Of a stretch of DNA of 64,000 nt, positions 26,672 to 36,126 are shown piece after piece. The notes beneath the pieces were generated by a model, which saw only the letters and a list, made by a program, of their open reading frames with translations, was not told where the DNA came from and searched no databases. The position numbers were made by a program, and so were the translations under genes. The number at the start of each line of letters is the position of its first letter. Positions within the stretch are counted from its first letter, which is position 1. The DNA is from Desulfamplus sp964425195. Lineage in GTDB: Bacteria; Desulfobacterota; Desulfobacteria; Desulfobacterales; Desulfobacteraceae. Location of the stretch: positions 22,560 through 86,559 of the forward strand of contig CAYRLG010000016.1 in NCBI GenBank assembly GCA_964425195.1. The letters run 5' to 3'.

Positions 26672-28315
26672 CTATCGCTTATAGCGACTCATTATCATCT
26701 CTTCAAGTCGGCTTACCAAAGGCTTCAATGTCTCCTGATCTGTTGCAGAGATAAGTATCCCCTGATTTAAAAGCCACGCATTCTCAAATGTTTGTATATC
26801 AACTTTATCCTGCTTGTTGAACACATATATTACAGGTATGGTATCTAACTTAAGTTTCTCAATTATTTTATCAACAGATATCATCTGTTGCTCATGCCTT
26901 GGATTGCTTATATCAACCACATGGAGCAAAATATCTGCATCCTCAAGCTCCTCAAGAGTTGCATGAAAAGCCTCCATTAATTCATCGGGAAGATTTTGAA
27001 TAAATCCAACTGTATCTGTAATTATAACCTCAATATCCCGGGGAAATCTAAGCCTCCTACTTGAAGGATCAAGTGTTGCAAAGAGTTTGTCCTCTGCTAC
27101 AATTTTACTTTTTGTCAATGTATTGAGTAGAGTCGATTTTCCTGCATTTGTGTAACCAACAATAGATATAATAGGTACCTGTTTACGATTTCTCTTTGCC
27201 CTCTGTTGATTTCTCTGCTTTCTTATCTGCTCTATCTCTTTTCCAAGAAAGGTAATTTTTTCACGAACTCTTCTGCGGTTTATCTCAAGTTTTGTCTCAC
27301 CAGGACCTCTTCCGCCTATTCCTCCGGTAAGCCTTGACATAGCAGTATTTTTTGTGATGAGTCGAGGCATAAGGTATTTAAGCTGGGCAAGCTCAACTTG
27401 AAGCTTTCCTTCACGGCTTTTGGCACGCCTGGCAAAGATATCAAGTATAAGCTGTGTTCTATCAATAACCTTCATCTCAACAAAATCTGTGATTGAACGT
27501 ATTTGGGCAGGTGTAAGCTCTGTGTCAAATATCATCATTGTAGCATACTTTTGAATGGCATGAATTGTAAGCTCTGCAAGTTTACCTTTACCAACAACAA
27601 ATTTAGGATCAATCACCTTTCTTCTCTGTATTGCTGTGCCAATCACCTTAATATTACTTGTCTTGCAAAGCTCTTCAAGCTCATCTAATGAGGCTCTGGC
27701 ATTTATACCTCTATCAATTCCATCAGCAGCGACATGGATTAACAGGGCTTTCTCCTGACCTACCTCTGCTTTGTAAAGAGAGTTGTTTTTCGAAAGCTCA
27801 GCCTCAAGATCAACGATCATACCTGTGCAATCCATTGAGAGAGAATCAATGGCAAGAGGTTTCATGACCTCATAGGGTTCTCCATCTTCTGAAGGTAAAA
27901 TATGGGCTGGATAGACTCTATCTACACTCCCGTCATCAGACATTGTAACTGCTGCCATAAAATCTAATCTCAGAAGGGCAAGATCTGTAAGATCATCTTT
28001 AGTAAGAGGTTCTCTATTCAGGTGTGTATGGATACATCGCAGACCTTTAAGCTGTCCAGGACGAGCTCTATATTCAGGCGTTTCTGGTATTACAATTCCT
28101 TGAGCATCTCCTACAATTACATATACAGTTTTACCACTCCTGTTAATAAGAAGAGCTACCTGGCGTCTAATATCATGAGAAATAGCTACAAGAGCCTCAA
28201 GTTGTGTCTCTAAAATGATCTTTTCTGGTGAAGTTCTATATAGGTATAGATTTTCAAGCTCTCTTATTTGGCTTGCTTTAAGTCCGGCTGTGTTCTCAAT
28301 ATTTTTTTTCATCAA
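26672..28315 (-). CDS. hflX: Ribosome-associated GTPase HflX
   Basis: A GTPase that binds or splits 50S/70S ribosomes under stress. 547 residues, the long form with about 170 extra N-terminal residues ('LRCIHTHLNREPLTKDDLTD'). The HflX N-domain follows ('RRKVIDPKFVVGKGKLAEL', 'RTQLILDIFARRAKSREGKL'), with 'LTGGIGGRGPGETKLE'. The G domain has G1 'VGYTNAGKST', G3 'DTVGFI' and G4 'NKQDKVD'. It lies downstream of dnaB on the same strand. Confidence 0.96.
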   Translation of the reverse strand: MMKKNIENTAGLKASQIRELENLYLYRTSPEKIILETQLEALVAISHDIRRQVALLINRSGKTVYVIVGDAQGIVIPETPEYRARPGQLKGLRCIHTHLNREPLTKDDLTDLALLRLDFMAAVTMSDDGSVDRVYPAHILPSEDGEPYEVMKPLAIDSLSMDCTGMIVDLEAELSKNNSLYKAEVGQEKALLIHVAADGIDRGINARASLDELEELCKTSNIKVIGTAIQRRKVIDPKFVVGKGKLAELTIHAIQKYATMMIFDTELTPAQIRSITDFVEMKVIDRTQLILDIFARRAKSREGKLQVELAQLKYLMPRLITKNTAMSRLTGGIGGRGPGETKLEINRRRVREKITFLGKEIEQIRKQRNQQRAKRNRKQVPIISIVGYTNAGKSTLLNTLTKSKIVAEDKLFATLDPSSRRLRFPRDIEVIITDTVGFIQNLPDELMEAFHATLEELEDADILLHVVDISNPRHEQQMISVDKIIEKLKLDTIPVIYVFNKQDKVDIQTFENAWLLNQGILISATDQETLKPLVSRLEEMIMSRYKR

Positions 28316-28417
28316 CTCTCTTATATTTTATATTTTATCTTAAATTGAGTATAAAAAGTTTATTAAGACTTTAAAAACACCTCTTGTTGGCGTGGATAAG
28401 TGAACTCAAACTATTTT

Positions 28418-29815
28418 TTACTCGTAAGATTGATAGGATTGATAGGATTCATCGGCTAACTCTTCAAAACGGGTAAAAGCTCCTCTAAATACCATGTTAG
28501 CTGTTCCAACCGATCCATTTCTATTTTTGGCAATAATTATCTCTGCTTTACCTCTGTTTGGATTGTTCTCATCTTTGTTATATACCTCATCCCTATAGAT
28601 AAAGGCAACAATATCAGCATCTTGCTCTAACGCACCAGACTCTCTAAGATCAGATAGTAGAGGACGCTTTTCAGCTCTCTGCTCAAGCATACGGTTTAAC
28701 TGAGATAAGGCAATAACAGGAATATCAAGCTCTTTTGCAAGACCTTTTAATGATCTTGATATCTCAGCAATTTCAAGGTCTCTTCTTTCTGAGTGAAAAG
28801 GTGCCTTCATCAACTGTAGATAATCTATAATGACAAGTCCCAACCCTTTATCCATTTTAAGCCGACGGGTCTTAGTTCTTATCTCCATTACAGTGATATT
28901 TGGTGTATCATCAATAAATATAGGAAGATCATTTAAGATCGAGGCTGCCTCAGATACGCTTTGAAGGTCTTCATCACTTATAAAACCACCTTTTAGCCTT
29001 TTTGAATCAATTTGTGCCTCTGACGTTAAAAGTCTCATGGAGAGCTGTTCTCTGGACATCTCAAGAGAGAAGACAGCTACTGGAGCAGTCTCTTTTAGTG
29101 CGACATTGCGTGCAATGTTGAGTGCAAACGCAGTCTTTCCCATACTGGGTCTTGCAGCAATAATTATTAAATCTGATCTCTGAAGACCTGACATAATAGC
29201 ATCTAATCTACTATATCCTGTAGTAAGACCTGCTGAAAATCTCCCATGCTCTATACTCTGTTCAATACTTTTTATATTTGTGTCTATAAGCTCACCAAGA
29301 CTTGTAAAAGATGAGGTCGATTTTAGTTCAGATATTTTAAAAACAGAATTTTGAGCAAAGTCAACTATATCTGAAAAATCACCTCTATCTTGCATACACC
29401 TATCTATTATAGCCATTGAGCTATGAATAAGTGAGCGTAGTGTCGATTTACCTTTAATTATATTTGCATAATGGATGGCATTAATAGCAACTGGAGCGGC
29501 ATCAGCAATAGCAGCTAAAAAAGCTGCACCACCAACCTCTTCAAGCTCATCTTTCTCTTTTAGTCGCGTTGCAACAGTTACAAGATCAGCTGGTTGATCT
29601 TTGGAAAATAGCTCTACAACAGCCTTAAATATCTTTTCATGTGCCTTTTTATAAAAATCTTCAGGTTTTAGAATCTCAAGAACATCTAATATCGTGTCAT
29701 TGTCTATGAATATGGCACTCAGTAGAGACTCTTCAGCATATATGTCGTTAGGTGGAACCTTTTCTAAAAGAGGGTCTTTAAATTTATTTTTTGAACTTAC
29801 CACAACAGTATCCAT
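28418..29815 (-). CDS. dnaB: Replicative DNA helicase
   Basis: Hexameric helicase unwinding DNA at the replication fork. 465 residues: an N-terminal primase-binding domain ('PPNDIYAEESLLSAIFIDND'), a linker helix, and a RecA-like motor with Walker A 'AARPSMGKTAFALNIA', 'EMSREQLSMRLL', Walker B 'LVIIDYLQLM' and 'LKGLAKELDIPVIALSQLNR'. No intein is present. It follows rplI, a conserved arrangement with the ribosomal protein genes rpsF and rpsR, but a terminator-like hairpin lies between them. Confidence 0.97.
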   Translation of the reverse strand: MDTVVVSSKNKFKDPLLEKVPPNDIYAEESLLSAIFIDNDTILDVLEILKPEDFYKKAHEKIFKAVVELFSKDQPADLVTVATRLKEKDELEEVGGAAFLAAIADAAPVAINAIHYANIIKGKSTLRSLIHSSMAIIDRCMQDRGDFSDIVDFAQNSVFKISELKSTSSFTSLGELIDTNIKSIEQSIEHGRFSAGLTTGYSRLDAIMSGLQRSDLIIIAARPSMGKTAFALNIARNVALKETAPVAVFSLEMSREQLSMRLLTSEAQIDSKRLKGGFISDEDLQSVSEAASILNDLPIFIDDTPNITVMEIRTKTRRLKMDKGLGLVIIDYLQLMKAPFHSERRDLEIAEISRSLKGLAKELDIPVIALSQLNRMLEQRAEKRPLLSDLRESGALEQDADIVAFIYRDEVYNKDENNPNRGKAEIIIAKNRNGSVGTANMVFRGAFTRFEELADESYQSYQSYE

Positions 29816-29882
29816 ATATAATAGGGTTGGATTGTAATTTAAGAACTGAATTTTAAGGAGCTTAAGCAGAAAAGCAAAAAGA

Positions 29883-29912
29883 TTCAGCCGAGCAATGCAT
29901 CACTCGGCTGAA
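29883..29912 (-). terminator. Intrinsic terminator downstream of rplI
   Basis: A perfect 10-bp stem TTCAGCCGAG / CTCGGCTGAA (29883-29892 with 29903-29912) with a 10-base loop. Read on the minus strand, the stem is followed by TCTTTTTG. It ends the rpsF-rpsR-DUF2232-rplI transcript and separates it from dnaB. Confidence 0.8.
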
Positions 29913-29966
29913 AAATATCTGGAAAAAAACAGTCGTTTCAAAAAAAGTATTATGAATTAAAACAAA

Positions 29967-30422
29967 TTAAGCATTTGCTTGCTCTCCAACAACTTTAACT
30001 GTAATTTCAGGCTCAACATCCTTATAAAGACGGACAGGAACCTTATATTCACCAGTAATTTTAATAGGTTCAGCAAGAAGAATAGAGCGTCTCTCTATAT
30101 CTATATTCTGAGCATCAAGAGCAGCTTTTATATCGTGTGTTGTCACAGAGCCGTAAAGTCTGACCTCTTCATAAACTTTAGCTTTAATAACACACTCAAT
30201 ATTTTTAACTTTCTCCGCCATCTGTTGAGCAAGCTCCTTCTCCTTTGCAATCTGTAATTCAAATTTCAATCTTGCTTGCTCAATCATTTTTTTGTTTTGA
30301 GGTGTAGCCTCAACAGCTTTTCCCTGTGGAAAAAGATAATTTCTGGCATATCCTGGGGCAACTTTACACTCACTTCCAACAATACCAAGAGTGTCTATTG
30401 TTTCTTTAAGTATTACTCGCAT
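29967..30422 (-). CDS. rplI: 50S ribosomal protein L9
   Basis: Large-subunit protein with two globular domains joined by a long helix. It begins 'MRVILKETIDTLGIVGSECK' with the rRNA-binding signature 'GYARNYLFPQGKA'. The start is set at 30422 because GGAGG lies 8 bases before this ATG and the family begins here; an upstream in-frame codon at 30449 would add nine unsupported residues. The resulting 151 residues match the usual length. Confidence 0.97.
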   Translation of the reverse strand: MRVILKETIDTLGIVGSECKVAPGYARNYLFPQGKAVEATPQNKKMIEQARLKFELQIAKEKELAQQMAEKVKNIECVIKAKVYEEVRLYGSVTTHDIKAALDAQNIDIERRSILLAEPIKITGEYKVPVRLYKDVEPEITVKVVGEQANA

Positions 30423-30542
30423 ATTTAGCAACCTCCGATAAAGGTTCATCCTGAATAACAGGTTTTAGTTTATGTTAAATTTAAATTGTACTCAATTTTG
30501 TCAAGTTAGTTGTTTTAATGCAACTTTATTTAATTTAGCAGA

Positions 30543-31583
30543 TCATCCATCTGAAGATTGTCCATCAGAATCGCTAACTATCCCTATTTTTCTGAAGTTC
30601 ATCCATGTATCAAAAAAACCAAGAGCTATAATTGCTAATATTAGTATCTGTTGAATGGCAATTATACTGTAAATAGATATCTTCAATAAAAGAGGTACTC
30701 TTTTTCGTTCAAAAATGAATGATATAATAGCAACTCCCTGAAAGAAATATATTGGCATAAGAATTATAATGCAGTTAAATGCAGTAATCTTAAGACCTTT
30801 ACCGGGTATTATCATAAGCAACACTAATGCAATAACAACCCAGACTATATACTCGGATGCTCTCCAATGATTAAGATTTTGTAACTGAATTAGATGGATA
30901 CCCTTTTTATCTAAAATCTTTTTTATAAAAAGAATATTTACCCATACAACAAAAGATAACAGAGTCAGTATCAATGCGGGAAGCATTCTTACCAATAGAT
31001 ACTCAATGGCGTTAATTGAGTTAGAGATTATCTCTATACTCTCTGGTGGCATCCCCATATTTTTATATAGTACAAGAGCGAGTTTCAAATTTTCAGCAAC
31101 ATACCCTGACACTAAATCGACTACACTCTGTCCTGTTGATGCAGCGTAGAGAAAAAAGGCTGCTGAACATACTCCAATCGTTGATATAAGGCTATAAACA
31201 AAAATCTTTTCAATAGAGAGCCTTAGTTCAATGAACTCTCCAAGAAAAAAGCCCACCAAAAGAAGTGCACCGTAAAACAGCATGTCAATTGATAAGAAAA
31301 AACTATCACTAACCTCTGACAAACTATTTAATGTTGATAGACCACTGCTATCACCTGAAAAGAGACGTACTGCTACAAATGCCATTGCAAACACTACTAA
31401 CATTATAAGAGCGCCAGGATTTCTACCAAGTTTTAATCTAAAATAGAGAGCCGGCATAGGCAATACTACAGCCATGAAGAATCCCAATATAGGCATATAG
31501 ATGGTTACAAAAACTATCAACATGGAGATGGCTATTCCAGAAGATATCTCCCTTAACAGCCTATTTTTTTCCTTAATCTCCAT
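30543..31583 (-). CDS. DUF2232-family (YybS-like) membrane protein
   Basis: A polytopic inner-membrane protein of 346 residues with about eight hydrophobic helices. It ends with a short charged tail. Its place between rpsR and rplI is the conserved location of the DUF2232/YybS family in Desulfobacterota. The sequence pattern ('GIAISMLIVFVTIYMPILGF' at the N-terminus) agrees. The function is not known; topology resembles ECF-transporter-like S components. Confidence 0.82.
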   Translation of the reverse strand: MEIKEKNRLLREISSGIAISMLIVFVTIYMPILGFFMAVVLPMPALYFRLKLGRNPGALIMLVVFAMAFVAVRLFSGDSSGLSTLNSLSEVSDSFFLSIDMLFYGALLLVGFFLGEFIELRLSIEKIFVYSLISTIGVCSAAFFLYAASTGQSVVDLVSGYVAENLKLALVLYKNMGMPPESIEIISNSINAIEYLLVRMLPALILTLLSFVVWVNILFIKKILDKKGIHLIQLQNLNHWRASEYIVWVVIALVLLMIIPGKGLKITAFNCIIILMPIYFFQGVAIISFIFERKRVPLLLKISIYSIIAIQQILILAIIALGFFDTWMNFRKIGIVSDSDGQSSDG

Positions 31584-31618
31584 AGTATATCATCCAGTGC
31601 TCTTTTTAAGCATTATAA

Positions 31619-31870
31619 TTAACTCAACTTTCCAACGTATGGTAAAAGTGCAATAGTTCTTGCCTGCTTGATAGCTGTGGCAAGGGTTCGCTGATGTTTG
31701 GCACATGTTCCTGTAATTCTTCTTGGTATAATCTTGCCTCTTTCAGTGATAAATGATCTCAGATTTTTGGAATCTTTATAATCAATTTCAATTGAGCTGT
31801 CTGCACAAAATCTGCATACTTTCCGGCGTTGAAAAAATCTCTTTTTTGTGTTTTTTCTCTGAAATGCCAT
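31619..31870 (-). CDS. rpsR: 30S ribosomal protein S18
   Basis: Small-subunit protein that binds S6. 83 residues with 'RRKVCRFCADSSIEIDYKD', 'LRSFITERGKIIPRRITGTC' and 'AKHQRTLATAIKQARTIALL'. Retained cysteines in the N-terminal part suggest a zinc-binding (C+) form. Its start shares one base with the rpsF stop, so translation is coupled. Confidence 0.98.
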   Translation of the reverse strand: MAFQRKNTKKRFFQRRKVCRFCADSSIEIDYKDSKNLRSFITERGKIIPRRITGTCAKHQRTLATAIKQARTIALLPYVGKLS

Positions 31871-32322
31871 TATTCCTCATCCTCCTCATCATCGTCTTCG
31901 TCAAGACCATCTTCATCATCGTCCATAATATCATCATCATTTGATAAATCATCTTCTGAATCTACAGCATCAAGTGATGTAACTTTATACTCTGGTCCTG
32001 CAGCAATCTCTTGTTTAAGAGCCTCTTCATCAATATCTTTTTCAACAAGAATAGTCATGAACTTCATAATGTTTTCATCTAAGCGGAGATTTCGCTCTAA
32101 CTCCTTGACGATATCTCCATCACCACCGTATGTCAAACAAAGGTAGTAGCCACGCGATTTCTTCTTAATTTCATAGGCAAGTTTTCTATTACCCCAATCC
32201 TCAATTTTTACAAGGAGTCCACCAGTTTGGGTCAGCAGGTTTGTGAACTTCTTGAAAAGATTTTTTCTGGCTTCATCCTGAAGATCGGGATTGGCAATAA
32301 AAATTGTTTCGTATCTTCTCAT
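31870..32322 (-). CDS. rpsF: 30S ribosomal protein S6
   Basis: Small-subunit protein, first gene of the rpsF-rpsR-DUF2232-rplI operon. The S6 core (about 1-100) begins 'MRRYETIFIANPDLQDEARK' and includes 'WGNRKLAYEIKKKSRGYYL'. The last 33 residues are almost all Asp/Glu ('DDDIMDDDEDGLDEDDDEED'), an unusually long acidic tail. The Shine-Dalgarno sequence is AAGGAG. A leader with two stable hairpins precedes the gene. Confidence 0.97.
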   Translation of the reverse strand: MRRYETIFIANPDLQDEARKNLFKKFTNLLTQTGGLLVKIEDWGNRKLAYEIKKKSRGYYLCLTYGGDGDIVKELERNLRLDENIMKFMTILVEKDIDEEALKQEIAAGPEYKVTSLDAVDSEDDLSNDDDIMDDDEDGLDEDDDEEDEE

Positions 32323-32346
32323 ACTCTTCTCCTTACGGATAATAAA

Positions 32347-32369
32347 GCCCTGATGTTCTATATCAGGGC
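32347..32369 (-). promoter_or_regulatory. Hairpin in the rpsF leader, proximal
   Basis: An 8-bp perfect stem GCCCTGAT / ATCAGGGC with a 7-base loop, about 25 bases upstream of the rpsF start. On the minus strand it is followed by TTTATTAT. It could be an attenuator or part of an S6:S18-binding leader; the known family structure was not verified. Confidence 0.5.
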
Positions 32370-32384
32370 AAGGATTTAAATTAC

Positions 32385-32405
32385 CACCTGATAAGTGATC
32401 AGGTG
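32385..32405 (-). promoter_or_regulatory. Hairpin in the rpsF leader, distal
   Basis: An 8-bp perfect stem CACCTGAT / ATCAGGTG with a 5-base loop, upstream of the first rpsF leader hairpin. It may terminate glmM transcription or form part of an autoregulatory leader. Both hairpins share the CTGAT/ATCAG core, so alternative pairing between them is possible. Confidence 0.45.
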
Positions 32406-32511
32406 AATTATAAAAAATAGGTAATATATCACTCTGTTGTTATTGTGGTCAATAAAAATTCTAAATAAAGAGCCATTCTAAATTTTAGAAATTATAAGGG
32501 TTATAATTTTT

Positions 32512-33978
32512 TCAAACTTTTTTTCTCTGTTCGTTATATTCCCTGATTTTATTGCATATTCTCTCACAAAACTGCATTGTTTTATCATATTCTTCTCCCT
32601 CTACCATCACCCGTAAAAGAGGTTGTGTACCAGAATATCTCACTAAAACCCTACCATCAGCTCCAAGTTCAGCTTCAACTGCTCTTATCTCATCAGCAAT
32701 TGGCTTAATATTCATAAAATCTGGACGAGATTCATCAACCTCTACATTCATAAGAATCTGTGGATATACCTTCATAATTGATGCAAGCTCTGAAAGTGGT
32801 TTGCCAGTATCCACCATAACTTCAATAAGTCTCAAAGATGTCAAAAGCCCATCTCCTGTGGTATGATATTTAGAAAATATCATGTGTCCAGAATCTTCTC
32901 CGCCTATCACTGCACCAGACTCCAACATCTTTTGCAGAACTTCTCGATCTCCAACTCCTGTTATCAAATGTTGAATTCCAAGAGCCTCAAGAGATCTTGC
33001 AAGACCGATATTGCTCATTACAGTGCTTACAACAGAGTTATTATCAAGAGTACCCTTTGATTTTGCATATTCAGCACAAATAGCAAGAATTCTATCTCCG
33101 GTAATAACCGCACCTGTTTCGTCAATAGCAATAAGACGATCCGCATCTCCGTCAAATGCAAGTCCAATATCTGCACTATATTCAATAACTTTACGTGAGA
33201 GTATTTCTGTATGCTGTGATCCGCAATGATCATTAATGTTCTTTCCATTTGGACTATTAAAGATAAAAGTTGCACTAAAGCATCTATTACTATTTATTCC
33301 TCCTGTTGGAGTTAAAAAAGAGTCATTAAAAAGCATGGGGGCAACACTGCTTGAAGCACCATTGGAGCAGTCAACTACAATTTTAAATGGTTTAGCGTTA
33401 TCATATCTATTTGCTTTAGGAACGAATCCTCTTTTCAAAAACTTACAATACATCTCTTTAGCTTCACTTAGCTTATATACCCTACCTGCATCACTTATCC
33501 CTTTTTTATCTCTATTCTCAGAAGTTTGAGAAAGTAGCGAGAAAATGGTTGATTCAAGCTCTTTCTCCTCATCGTCTGATAGTTTCCACCCACCCTTTTT
33601 AAAAATCTTGATTCCATTATCTTCCCAAGGATTGTGAGATGCAGATATAACAACACCCGCCCCTATTCTATTTTTTACTGCTCCTCCTACTACTCCCATC
33701 TCTACTTCATTAAAATTTGATAATAGAAATGCAACAGCAGGTGTTGGAACAACTCCAGCAGTTAGAACATCAACACCTTCTGCTGTTATACCAGCAGTAA
33801 GGGCAGCCTCTAACATCTGACCAGATAAACGTGTATCTCTGCCAATAACAACGCAATTGCATCTGTTTTGTTTAACATATTTTCCAATGGCAATGCCTAT
33901 GTTCATAACCACTATAGGAGTCATGGGATATCTATTTGCGACCCCTCTGATTCCATCTGTTCCAAATAGTTGTTTCAT
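32512..33978 (-). CDS. glmM: Phosphoglucosamine mutase
   Basis: Converts glucosamine-6-phosphate to glucosamine-1-phosphate for UDP-GlcNAc and peptidoglycan. It begins 'MKQLFGTDGIRGVANRYPMT'. The phosphoserine loop is 'VVISASHNPWEDNGIKIF', the metal loop 'LAFDGDADRLIAID', the sugar loop 'GGEDSGH' and the phosphate-binding loop 'VRYSGTQPLLRVM'. 488 residues against the usual roughly 445; the extra residues include an insert before the phosphoserine loop ('GVVGGAVKNRI') and one near 205-240. Confidence 0.96.
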   Translation of the reverse strand: MKQLFGTDGIRGVANRYPMTPIVVMNIGIAIGKYVKQNRCNCVVIGRDTRLSGQMLEAALTAGITAEGVDVLTAGVVPTPAVAFLLSNFNEVEMGVVGGAVKNRIGAGVVISASHNPWEDNGIKIFKKGGWKLSDDEEKELESTIFSLLSQTSENRDKKGISDAGRVYKLSEAKEMYCKFLKRGFVPKANRYDNAKPFKIVVDCSNGASSSVAPMLFNDSFLTPTGGINSNRCFSATFIFNSPNGKNINDHCGSQHTEILSRKVIEYSADIGLAFDGDADRLIAIDETGAVITGDRILAICAEYAKSKGTLDNNSVVSTVMSNIGLARSLEALGIQHLITGVGDREVLQKMLESGAVIGGEDSGHMIFSKYHTTGDGLLTSLRLIEVMVDTGKPLSELASIMKVYPQILMNVEVDESRPDFMNIKPIADEIRAVEAELGADGRVLVRYSGTQPLLRVMVEGEEYDKTMQFCERICNKIREYNEQRKKV

Positions 33979-34020
33979 ATTAAAAGTTCCTCTGAATAAT
34001 TTAATTTCAGAATCTTGGAT

Positions 34021-34779
34021 TTACGAATTGATAACCAACCCTTTTTTAAACTCATTGATCTCATTTTTATTAAGAAATCGCCATCTACCTACTTTTAATC
34101 CATCAATTTTGATACTGCCTACTCTTATTCGTGTAAGCTCTTTTACCTGATTCCCTGTCTTTTCAACCATCCTTCTTATCTGGCGATTAAGCCCCTGCTT
34201 TAAAATTATTTTAAATTTAAACTTTGAGAGCTGATAAACTTCAGCAGCTCTTGTTCTATGTCCATCTAACATAACACCAGCAGCCATTTTTTGAAGAGCA
34301 CTTTTAGAGATAGGTTCAACTGTAGTCACAATATACTCTTTTTCATGATTGTAAGAGGGATGAGAAAGTTGATTGTGCAAATTGCCATCATTGGTTAAGA
34401 GGATCAAGCCACTTGAGTCTTTATCAAGCCTGCCAATTGGATAAATTCGGTCAGGAATATCAATTAGATCAAGAATTATCTTCTCATCAGAATGGGAGTG
34501 AGAACAGGAGCTAATAACACCTACTGGCTTATTAAGGGCAATGTAGATATACTTCTTGTCAAGAGATAGTTTAACAGGGTTACCCCGAAATTGAACTTTA
34601 TCACTTTCAATATCTACCGCTGTACCAAGCTCAGTTACAACAACTCCATTAACTGTAACTAACCCTGCTGTAATATATTCCTCCCCTTTTCTTCTTGAAC
34701 AAACCCCCGCATGAGAGAGAAATTTTTGAAGTCGCATCTTTTTAATTCTAAACTCTTGTTCAGGTATAGTTGCTATCAT
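34021..34779 (-). CDS. Ribosomal large or small subunit pseudouridine synthase (RluB/RsuA family)
   Basis: Isomerises a specific rRNA uridine. It has an N-terminal S4 RNA-binding domain ('RLQKFLSHAGVCSRRKGEEY') and a catalytic core with the active Asp in 'IYPIGRLDKDSSGLILLTND'. 'GLNRQIRRMVEKTGNQVKEL' is the family's C-terminal signature. The ATG at 34779 overlaps the argJ stop as ATGA, favouring coupled translation. An ATG at 34737 gives the more typical 'MRLQKFL' N-terminus, so the start is open. RluB and RsuA cannot be separated here. Confidence 0.92.
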   Translation of the reverse strand: MIATIPEQEFRIKKMRLQKFLSHAGVCSRRKGEEYITAGLVTVNGVVVTELGTAVDIESDKVQFRGNPVKLSLDKKYIYIALNKPVGVISSCSHSHSDEKIILDLIDIPDRIYPIGRLDKDSSGLILLTNDGNLHNQLSHPSYNHEKEYIVTTVEPISKSALQKMAAGVMLDGHRTRAAEVYQLSKFKFKIILKQGLNRQIRRMVEKTGNQVKELTRIRVGSIKIDGLKVGRWRFLNKNEINEFKKGLVINS

Positions 34780-35999
34780 GATCTATAATTTGCATTAATT
34801 TTGACGTAGTTCTCTGAAAAGTCGCAGAAGTAGTAAAAATCGGTAAACTTGCCCATATTGAGATCAAGATAGATATCAAGCTCGCTATTTTTCATAATTT
34901 GAGCCGCTCTCTTTTCTGTCTCAACACCCTGCCAAACTCCATTTTTTACTAAAACCACATCTCCAAAAGCCAAATCCATCTTATCAGGATCGACAATTGC
35001 ACCAGATCTGCCAGCAGCAGCAGTTATCCTTCCCCAATTTGGATCTTCTCCATAAATAGCAGTTTTAACAAGATTGGAGTGAGATATAGCTTCAGCAACT
35101 TTGAGAGCATCTTTAGCAGAGAGAGCACCCTTTATAACTATTTTGACAAGTTTAGTTGCACCCTCACCATCCTTAACAATCATTTTTGCAAGTTCAAGCA
35201 TAACCTCATTCAAAACTTTTTCAAACTCCAAAGCATCGTCACTCTCTTCAACAGTTGCGTTAGACATCCCGTTTGCCATAGCAATAACCATATCATTGGT
35301 GCTTGTATCTCCATCTACCGATATACGATTAAATGAGCGATCGCAGGCTATTTTTAAAGCAGCTTTTAAAAGCGTTGAAGAGATATCAAGATCAGTGCAG
35401 ATAAACGCAAGCATTGTTGCCATGTTAGGCTTTATCATACCAGAACCTTTAGCAGCTCCTGCAACTGTAAACTCCTCTCCTTTGATACGGTGCTTTTTTA
35501 TAACCACTTTCATAGCAAGGTCTGTTGTCATAATAGATTGGGCAAAATCTTCAAAAGTTCCGTCATCAATAGTTGTGGTCAGCTCTGGGATAGCATCTCT
35601 AAATTTTTCCATAGGAAGCGGAGCACCAATAACTCCAGTAGATGCGACAATAACCAGCTCTTCAGCAATATTAAGAGCATTAGCCGCAAGCCGTGCTGTC
35701 TCCCTTGCATCTCTTAACCCCTGATCTCCAGTAAAACAGTTTGCATTACCGCTGTTTACAACAACAGCCTGACAAAGTCCTGATTTAATTCTTTCACGTC
35801 CCATAATTACAGGAGCTGCAACAACTCTGTTCTCTGTGAACAGTGCAGCAGCAGATGCAGGACGAGTTGAAAATATAAGACCTAAATCTTTCTTTCCATC
35901 TTTTTTAATACCAGCTGTTATTCCTTTAAATTTGAACCCTTTCATTATAATAGCTCCTCCAACTTCTACAAATTTACCTTGAGATTTTTTAACTGCCAT
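34776..35999 (-). CDS. argJ: Bifunctional ornithine acetyltransferase / N-acetylglutamate synthase
   Basis: Recycles the acetyl group in arginine biosynthesis. The precursor is autocatalytically cleaved before the Thr of 'IKPNMATMLAFICTDLDI'. Other family segments are 'AVVVNSGNANCFTGDQGLRD', 'ASTGVIGAPLPM', 'SVDGDTSTNDMV' and 'EDPNWGRITAAAGRSGA'. 407 residues, normal length. The N-terminus carries about 15 extra residues before 'GFKFKGITAGIK'. Its last bases overlap the pseudouridine synthase gene. Confidence 0.96.
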   Translation of the reverse strand: MAVKKSQGKFVEVGGAIIMKGFKFKGITAGIKKDGKKDLGLIFSTRPASAAALFTENRVVAAPVIMGRERIKSGLCQAVVVNSGNANCFTGDQGLRDARETARLAANALNIAEELVIVASTGVIGAPLPMEKFRDAIPELTTTIDDGTFEDFAQSIMTTDLAMKVVIKKHRIKGEEFTVAGAAKGSGMIKPNMATMLAFICTDLDISSTLLKAALKIACDRSFNRISVDGDTSTNDMVIAMANGMSNATVEESDDALEFEKVLNEVMLELAKMIVKDGEGATKLVKIVIKGALSAKDALKVAEAISHSNLVKTAIYGEDPNWGRITAAAGRSGAIVDPDKMDLAFGDVVLVKNGVWQGVETEKRAAQIMKNSELDIYLDLNMGKFTDFYYFCDFSENYVKINANYRS

Positions 36000-36069
36000 C
36001 TTAAAAGTGTGAACATAGTTTATTTTTATTATTTTATATATTTATATTTTTGATATAGTATATAAATTT

Positions 36070-36093
36070 CTATCAGAGTTTTTCTCTATCAGA
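36070..36093. repeat. Direct repeat CTATCAGA in the argJ/selenoprotein divergent region
   Basis: The octamer CTATCAGA occurs at 36070-36077 and 36086-36093, 16 bases apart start to start. It lies between the divergent argJ and selenoprotein genes. It could be a regulator-binding site, but two copies of an 8-mer are weak evidence. Confidence 0.25.
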
Positions 36094-36126
36094 AAACAGT
36101 AAAATTATAAAAGGATTATTGATATT

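Noticed and set aside
30422..30449. Nine-residue N-terminal extension of ribosomal protein L9
   Set aside because: GGAGG is placed correctly for the ATG at 30422, and L9 proteins begin with MRVIL.
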